In this document: positions 6,488-10,069 of the stretch, in pieces
Position numbering within the stretch: position 1 is the stretch's first letter
Layout of the letters: each line of letters opens with the position of its first letter
Source: Candidatus Faecalibacterium faecipullorum
GTDB taxonomy: Bacteria; Bacillota; Clostridia; Oscillospirales; Ruminococcaceae
Direction of reading: 5' to 3'
Assembly (NCBI GenBank): GCA_019118985.1
Contig: DWXX01000090.1
Location: 1-10,069, forward strand
DNA: 10,069 nt
The notes under the pieces: generated by a model
Database searches by the model: none
What the model was told of the DNA's origin: nothing
The model's input: the letters and a program-made list of their open reading frames with translations, nothing else
Made by a program: the position numbers and the translations under genes

Positions 6488-6508
6488 CGGCAGTTTCGTC
6501 CCTTCACG

Positions 6509-6545
6509 TCTGCGGCAGGGCGTGCCCTTGCCGCAGATGTTTTTG
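6509..6545 (+). terminator. Intrinsic terminator after the membrane acyltransferase gene
   Basis: A 9-bp stem (6509-6517 with 6529-6537) continues as a further 4-bp GGGC/GCCC stem with a 2-base loop and a single bulged T, and is followed by TGTTTTTG. It lies 21 bases after the stop codon. Confidence 0.88.
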
Positions 6546-6564
6546 TGTATCCCCTGCGGTTTTT

Positions 6565-6598
6565 ACGGTCTGACCGTTTCCCGGGCGCGCAGCCCGGG
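6565..6598 (+). repeat. Two short inverted repeats in the leader of the glycosyltransferase operon
   Basis: ACGGTC-T-GACCGT (6565-6577) is directly followed by a perfect 7-bp repeat, CCCGGGC and GCCCGGG, with a 5-base loop (6580-6598). They lie 15-48 bases before the GAGGTGA ribosome site of the next gene. No U-run follows, so they are not terminators. They may be an operator and an RNA hairpin. I found no convincing promoter between the terminator and 6626, so how this operon is transcribed is unclear. Confidence 0.35.
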
Positions 6599-6625
6599 CA
6601 CACTATGGATATGAGGTGAACCATC

Positions 6626-7420
6626 ATGCCCCCTGCAACCCAACAGACCCCCGCCCAGCGCATCGCCGAACTGGAGCAGCAGCTGGCCCTCTCGGACCAG
6701 GGCGTCTCCCGGCTGGCGCAGCGGTGCCTTGCGCTGGAGCAGCAGCTGGCTGCCCTGGAAAAGCACGAATCCTACGACAATATGTCCCTGTTCCGCCTGA
6801 CCGTCTACTACGACTACGGGCTGGGTTTCTCCGAGCAGGACGCGCTGACGGCGCCGGTGTCGGCCTATTCGGCGGCCAACCACTCGGTGTCGGCCATCTT
6901 TGAGCTCCCGCGGGAGGTCAGGGCCCTCCGCCTCGACCCCGGCGAGCTGCCCTGCTATGTGGCGGGGCTGACCGTCTCGGACGAGCGGATGCACGCCGAG
7001 CCCAACGCCGCCCTGCCCCTGGACGAGGACAAGACCCTCTTCCTCGGCTTTGACCCGCAGTTCCGGCTGGAATTTGCGGACAGGCTGCCGGCGGGCACCA
7101 GGTTCTCGGTCTCCTACACTTACTACCCGCTGCAGCTGGGCACCGACGACACCGTCTTTTACGCCATGCGCCGGGGCATCGAGCTCTGCCAGGACCGGGC
7201 CGCCGCAGCCGCGGCCGCCGCCGACGAGCAGCGGGCCCTGGCACAGAACTACGGCGCGCAGCTGGCCGGGCAGGAGCGCCGGGCCGCCCACCTGGAAGAA
7301 CAGCTGGAAGCCGCCGTCGCCGAAAAGGAACATTTCCGCACCAGCTACGAGGCGGTGCTGTCCAGCGCCTGCTGGAAGCTGACCGCCCCCCTGCGCGCCC
7401 TGCTGGGGCGGCAGAAATAA
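6626..7420 (+). CDS. Coiled-coil protein of surface-polysaccharide loci with C-terminal WKLTAPLR motif
   Basis: This 264-residue protein has an N-terminal coiled coil (about 8-48, with repeated LEQQLA heptads), a central beta-rich domain with many Tyr and Phe (about 54-175), a second Ala/Gln/Glu-rich coiled coil (about 185-240), and a C-terminal SSACWKLTAPLRALLG. The S-x-x-W-[KR]-L-T-x-P-[LI]-R motif after a coiled coil is typical of linker segments in large multidomain glycosyltransferases for O-antigen, teichoic acid or rhamnan-type polymers. There is no signal peptide and no glycosyltransferase active site in it. It ends 19 bases before the glycosyltransferase gene. It probably acts as a scaffold or partner for that enzyme, but this is inference. 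The start follows GAGGTGA at 6613-6619. Confidence 0.78.
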   Translation: MPPATQQTPAQRIAELEQQLALSDQGVSRLAQRCLALEQQLAALEKHESYDNMSLFRLTVYYDYGLGFSEQDALTAPVSAYSAANHSVSAIFELPREVRALRLDPGELPCYVAGLTVSDERMHAEPNAALPLDEDKTLFLGFDPQFRLEFADRLPAGTRFSVSYTYYPLQLGTDDTVFYAMRRGIELCQDRAAAAAAAADEQRALAQNYGAQLAGQERRAAHLEEQLEAAVAEKEHFRTSYEAVLSSACWKLTAPLRALLGRQK

Positions 7421-7439
7421 GACCGCACCGAGGTAACCT

Positions 7440-9059
7440 ATGTATTCGACCTACAGTCCATTCCAGCAGCAGCAGCTGGCTGAGCAGCCCTACCAAGACA
7501 CCCAGCGCACCTGGCTGGCCGTTTACGGGCCGGCCCGCTGCCCCGCCCTTGCCGCCAGCATGGAGCTGCAGCTGCACAGAAAGTTCCAGCTGACGGCCGC
7601 CCTGGACGAATTGCCCGACGGGCTGGACGGGGTGGTCGTCGCCAGCGAGGACGCCGAGTGCCTCAGCACCACCCTCTCCTACTTTGCGGCCGCGCTGCAA
7701 CAGGGGGCGGACTTCGCCTTCTGCGACGCGGTGTTCGGCTTTGAGGGCGACACCCTGCTCTACCGGGCCGCCGCCCGCCCGCAGGGGACACGCTGCGCGG
7801 TCTTGTCCCGGGGGCTGCTTGCGCGCTGCCGGGCCGCCGCCCGCGACCCCGACGACCCCGCCGCCCTGCTGCGCCTTGCCGCCGAGCTGGCGCACAGCCC
7901 CCTGCACATCCCCCAGGCCCTGGTCCGCTACCGGCGCGAGCCGGAGGCCACCGACCTCTTTTCGGCCGGGGGCAAGCGCGCGCTGCTGCTCAGCCATGTG
8001 CTGGACATGACCGGCGCGCCCATCGTGCTGGTCAGCGCGGTGCCGGTGCTGCGGCAGATGGGCTATGAGGTGGCTGTCCTCGGCCCGGGGGACGGCGGGT
8101 CGCTGCCCCTCTTTGTCGAGGCGGGGGCGGCGGTGGTCACCCACCCGGACTGCGTCAGCTCCTCCATGCTGTGGGGGCTGGCGACGGCCGCCGACCTGGT
8201 CGTCGCCAACACCATCGTCGAGGTGCGGGCGGTGCGGGCGCTGAACGGCGGGCCGGTGCCGGTGCTGTGGTGGCTGCACGACGCCTTTGTGGGGTACGGG
8301 TACATCTCCCACCTCATCCCGCGGCAGCTGGAGTCCAACGTCCGGGTCTGCGCGGTGGGCAGCCACGCCACCGCCGCCATGCAGGCCCACCGCCCCGATT
8401 TTGCCATCGGGCAGCTGATCTACGGCCTGCCCGACTACGCCCAGGACCCCTTTGAGCCCTACGACATCGGCTACGCCGGGGGGTTGCCCCTCTATGTCAG
8501 CGTGGGCGCTTTTGAGATGCGCAAAGGGCAGGACATCCTGGTGGAGGCCATCCGGCTGCTGCCCGACGAGGTGCGGGCCAAAGCGGCCTTCCTCTTTGTG
8601 GGCAAGGGCGCGGACAAGCGTCTGCTGGCCGAGGTGCGGCAGCTGGCCGAAGAATACCCCCGCAACGTCTTTTACGTCCCCCGGCTGACCCGCGGGGAGA
8701 TCAAGTCGCTGATGGACCAGTGCGCCTGCACGGTCTGCAGCAGCCGGGACGACCCCATGCCCACCTTCATCACCGAGGGGCTGATCTTCGGCAAGCCGGG
8801 CATCGTGTCGGAGCACACCGGCACCGCCGGCCTCATCACCGAGGGGGTGGACGGCTTTGTCTACCGCGGCGACAGCCCCGCCGCCCTGGCCGAAGCCCTC
8901 GCCAAAATGATCGGCCACCCCGGCCTTGCCGCCCGGATGGCTCCCGCCTGCCGCGCCCTGTACGAGCGGTACTACTCCAAAGCGGCCTTCGCCGCAAGCC
9001 TCAAAGCGCAGGTCAACGCCCTGCTGGAGCAGTGCGCGGGCCCGGACGGCGGCTTATAA
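7440..9059 (+). CDS. GT4-like glycosyltransferase with an N-terminal GT2 remnant
   Basis: This 539-residue protein has a complete GT-B fold in its C-terminal two thirds. The acceptor lobe is about 193-335 (VLVSAVPVLRQMGYEVAVLG, then LWWLHDAF) and the nucleotide-sugar lobe about 348-530. The donor-binding region SSRDDPMPTFITEGLIFGKP (434-453) has D438-x7-E446 in place of the usual E-x7-E, followed by EHTGTAGLITEGVDGFV. Residues about 60-167 look like the C-terminal half of a GT2 domain (GADFAFCDA, then HIPQALVRYRRE) without the N-terminal nucleotide-binding half. Such enzymes add sugars from nucleotide donors to surface polysaccharides in the cytoplasm. GAGGT lies 5 bases before the ATG. It shares an operon with the preceding coiled-coil gene. 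Donor and acceptor cannot be read from the sequence. Confidence 0.87.
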   Translation: MYSTYSPFQQQQLAEQPYQDTQRTWLAVYGPARCPALAASMELQLHRKFQLTAALDELPDGLDGVVVASEDAECLSTTLSYFAAALQQGADFAFCDAVFGFEGDTLLYRAAARPQGTRCAVLSRGLLARCRAAARDPDDPAALLRLAAELAHSPLHIPQALVRYRREPEATDLFSAGGKRALLLSHVLDMTGAPIVLVSAVPVLRQMGYEVAVLGPGDGGSLPLFVEAGAAVVTHPDCVSSSMLWGLATAADLVVANTIVEVRAVRALNGGPVPVLWWLHDAFVGYGYISHLIPRQLESNVRVCAVGSHATAAMQAHRPDFAIGQLIYGLPDYAQDPFEPYDIGYAGGLPLYVSVGAFEMRKGQDILVEAIRLLPDEVRAKAAFLFVGKGADKRLLAEVRQLAEEYPRNVFYVPRLTRGEIKSLMDQCACTVCSSRDDPMPTFITEGLIFGKPGIVSEHTGTAGLITEGVDGFVYRGDSPAALAEALAKMIGHPGLAARMAPACRALYERYYSKAAFAASLKAQVNALLEQCAGPDGGL

Positions 9060-9072
9060 ACCCCATCAACAC

Positions 9073-9118
9073 AAAAAGGCGGACGCCCGGCTGGTCAGGC
9101 CGGGACGCCCGCATTTTT
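9073..9118. terminator. Bidirectional intrinsic terminator
   Basis: A GC stem (9079-9091 with 9099-9112, 7-base loop, one A-C mismatch and one bulged A) is flanked by five A residues on the left (9073-9077) and five T residues on the right (9114-9118). It can end the glycosyltransferase operon on the plus strand, 20 bases after its stop codon. On the minus strand it can end the candidate small RNA. Confidence 0.88.
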
Positions 9119-9240
9119 GTTCTGCCGCAGGGCGCGGCCGGTGCAAACCATAAAACCGGCCGCTCTCACCCCTTCGAGAAATGGAAAAGAGAGAATGGAA
9201 TGGAGGAGTTCTCAGGCGGTTAGTTTTTGCTAACTACCGT
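9073..9240 (-). ncRNA. Candidate small regulatory RNA with an anti-Shine-Dalgarno loop
   Basis: A good minus-strand promoter (9275 to 9247) would start an RNA near 9240, and a strong terminator ends it near 9073, giving about 165 nt with no credible reading frame. In order it can fold as: a 5-bp GUUAG/CUAAC hairpin (9234-9219); a 5-bp GAGAA/UUCUC hairpin (in about 9213-9191) whose 13-nt loop contains CUCCUCC; a pyrimidine-rich linker; a perfect 9-bp GC hairpin (9163-9155 with 9142-9134); and the terminator hairpin. CUCCUCC displayed in a loop is the type of seed Gram-positive small RNAs use to bind ribosome sites. I do not recognise a known family such as 6S, SRP or tmRNA. A cis-acting leader or a pseudogene remnant are alternatives. 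Confidence 0.5.
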
Positions 9241-9246
9241 GACAAC

Positions 9247-9275
9247 AGGATACCACATCCGCCCGGCGTTGTCAA
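9247..9275 (-). promoter_or_regulatory. Extended -10 sigma-70 promoter of the candidate small RNA
   Basis: The minus strand has TTGACA (9275 to 9270), a 17-base spacer and TATCCT (9252 to 9247), preceded by TGG as an extended -10. No minus-strand protein gene follows before the terminator at 9073. The hexamers and flanks match promoter P1 (5030-5058). Confidence 0.7.
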
Positions 9276-9291
9276 GGGGTTTTTTCTGCGC

Positions 9292-9317
9292 CCGCGCGCT
9301 GTGCACAAGGCGCGCGG
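9292..9317. repeat. GC inverted repeat in the pflB upstream region
   Basis: CCGCGCGC (9292-9299) and GCGCGCGG (9310-9317) are perfect 8-bp arms around a 10-base loop that itself contains the palindrome TGTGCACA. It has no U-run and is not a terminator. It may be a protein site between the divergent small RNA and pflB promoters, but GC-rich repeats of this size can occur by chance. Confidence 0.3.
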
Positions 9318-9386
9318 CGGCGATCGGCGCATTTTGTGCAAAGCAACGACTTTTTCTGCCGGCATGGGGATTACAGTGTTTTCCTC

Positions 9387-9415
9387 TTGATTTTTTCCTA
9401 CTATCATGGTATGAT
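9387..9415 (+). promoter_or_regulatory. pflB promoter with extended -10
   Basis: TTGATT (9387-9392), a 17-base spacer and TATGAT (9410-9415) with TGG directly before it form a good extended -10 promoter. The start would be near 9422, leaving a short leader of about 43 bases. The repeat ATCAT-GGT-ATGAT (9403-9415) overlaps the -10 and could be an operator. Confidence 0.75.
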
Positions 9416-9464
9416 TAGGCCCGTGAAAATCAACCCCTAAAGCGATTTGCAGGAGGTTTTATCA

Positions 9465-10069
9465 ATGAAGGACTATACCCAGTGGGAAGGCTTTGAGGGC
9501 CGCATCTGGAAGGAAGAGGTCAACGTCCGCGACTTCATCCAGAAAAACTACACCCCCTACGACGGGGACGAGAGCTTCCTCGCCGGCCCCACCGAGGCCA
9601 CCAACAAGCTGTGGGGCGCGCTGCAGAAGCTGCAGAAGGCCGAGCGCGCCAAGGGCGGCGTGCTGGATATGGAGACCGAGGTGGTCAGCAGCCTGACTTC
9701 CTACGGGCCCGGCTACATCGACGAGGAGCTGAAAGACCTCGAGCAGGTGGTGGGCATCCAGACCGACAAGCCCCTCAAGCGGGCCTTCATGCCCTACGGC
9801 GGCATCAAGATGGCCGAGCAGGCCTGCACCACCTACGGCTACCAGCCCAGCGCCGAGCTGCACAAGATCTTCACCGAGTATACCCGCACCCACAACCAGG
9901 CCGTCTTTGACGCCTACACCCCCGAGATGAAACGGGCCCGCCACAGCCACATCATCACCGGCCTGCCCGACACCTACGGCCGCGGGCGGATCGTCGGCGA
10001 CTACCGCCGGGTGGCGCTGTACGGCATCGACCACCTGATCGAGGCAAAGCAGCACGACTTCGCCAACTG
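9465..10069 (+). CDS. pflB: Pyruvate formate-lyase (formate C-acetyltransferase), N-terminal part
   Basis: The first 201 codons are present and the frame runs off the window end. The protein starts MKDYTQWEGFEGRIWKEEVN, and the segments VRDFIQKNYTPYDGDESFL, PTEATNKLW, TRTHNQAVFDAYTPEM and GLPDTYGRGRIVGDYRRVALYG are characteristic of the N-terminal domain of true pyruvate formate-lyases rather than glycerol dehydratase-like relatives. The enzyme is cytoplasmic and cleaves pyruvate with CoA to acetyl-CoA and formate in anaerobic fermentation. It uses a glycyl radical installed by an activating enzyme. The catalytic cysteines and the radical glycine would lie beyond the window, as might pflA. 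AGGAGG at 9451-9456 lies 8 bases before the ATG. Full-length members have about 700-750 residues, so roughly a quarter is seen here. Confidence 0.96.
   Translation, partial: MKDYTQWEGFEGRIWKEEVNVRDFIQKNYTPYDGDESFLAGPTEATNKLWGALQKLQKAERAKGGVLDMETEVVSSLTSYGPGYIDEELKDLEQVVGIQTDKPLKRAFMPYGGIKMAEQACTTYGYQPSAELHKIFTEYTRTHNQAVFDAYTPEMKRARHSHIITGLPDTYGRGRIVGDYRRVALYGIDHLIEAKQHDFAN

Noticed and set aside
6671..7480. Repeated CTGGAGCAGCAGCTGGC and related CAGCAG tracts
   Set aside because: They encode the LEQQLA heptads of a coiled coil and Gln-rich N terminus; they are coding repeats and not a DNA repeat element.
6918..8918. A 666-codon open frame on the minus strand opposite the glycosyltransferase genes
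   Set aside because: It is low-complexity with no motif or ribosome site, and is the mirror of two well-supported plus-strand genes.
9334..9346. Possible Rex-type redox site (TTGTGCAAAGCAA) upstream of pflB
   Set aside because: Only the TTGTG half matches; the second half lacks CACAA. A similar lone TTGTGC at 5267 is likewise only a half-site.
9181..9390. A 69-codon plus-strand open frame upstream of pflB
   Set aside because: It has no ribosome site, crosses the small RNA promoter and a GC hairpin, and its composition is not protein-like.
9462..10055. A 197-codon minus-strand open frame at the window end
   Set aside because: It is antisense to the clear pflB coding region and has no domain of its own.
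1..10069. CRISPR array, tRNA or rRNA genes, insertion sequences, attachment sites
   Set aside because: Reading both strands shows no regularly spaced repeats, no tRNA-like CCA-ended cloverleaf, no rRNA signature and no transposase or integrase.

Overview
The window is very GC-rich chromosomal DNA with Firmicutes-style signals: strong AGGAGG ribosome sites, sigma-70 promoters of the TTGACA-N17-TATAAT type, often with an extended -10 (TGGTAT), and GC hairpins followed by U-runs. It ends in the start of a pyruvate formate-lyase gene, so the host is probably a fermentative anaerobe. A GC-rich gut member of the Oscillospiraceae/Ruminococcaceae (Faecalibacterium/Gemmiger/Subdoligranulum-like) is the best guess, but this is inference from style and gene content, not a species call.

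Layout. (1) 39-1704, minus strand: an operon of an ECF sigma factor, a zinc-finger-type anti-sigma factor with one membrane segment, and a small membrane protein with a TM2-like motif. (2) 1817-1850: a strong hairpin that probably ends the next minus-strand operon. (3) 1877-4888, minus strand: an AMP-forming acyl ligase, a stand-alone acyl carrier protein and a condensation-domain-like acyltransferase, together a small carrier-protein acyl-transfer pathway. (4) 4889-5365: a long divergent control region. It has two tandem minus-strand promoters and one near-consensus plus-strand promoter, each overlapped or followed by a perfect inverted repeat. (5) 5366-6487, plus strand: a polytopic acyltransferase-3 family protein with its own terminator. 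(6) 6626-9059, plus strand: a coiled-coil protein of the surface-glycan type and a GT4-like glycosyltransferase carrying what looks like the remnant of a GT2 domain. (7) 9059-9464: a bidirectional terminator, a probable minus-strand small RNA with a complete promoter and terminator, and the pflB promoter. (8) 9465 to the window end: the N-terminal part of pyruvate formate-lyase.

How the genes may work together. The ligase would activate an acid and load it on the carrier protein, and the condensation-like enzyme would pass it to an unknown acceptor. The divergent membrane acyltransferase and the glycosyltransferase pair suggest a cell-surface glycan or lipid as the general theme. The link between the cytosolic trio and the membrane acyltransferase rests only on the shared control region. 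The two items most worth following are the carrier-protein trio with its operator-dense divergent promoters, and the small RNA at about 9073-9240, which displays an anti-Shine-Dalgarno sequence in a hairpin loop.
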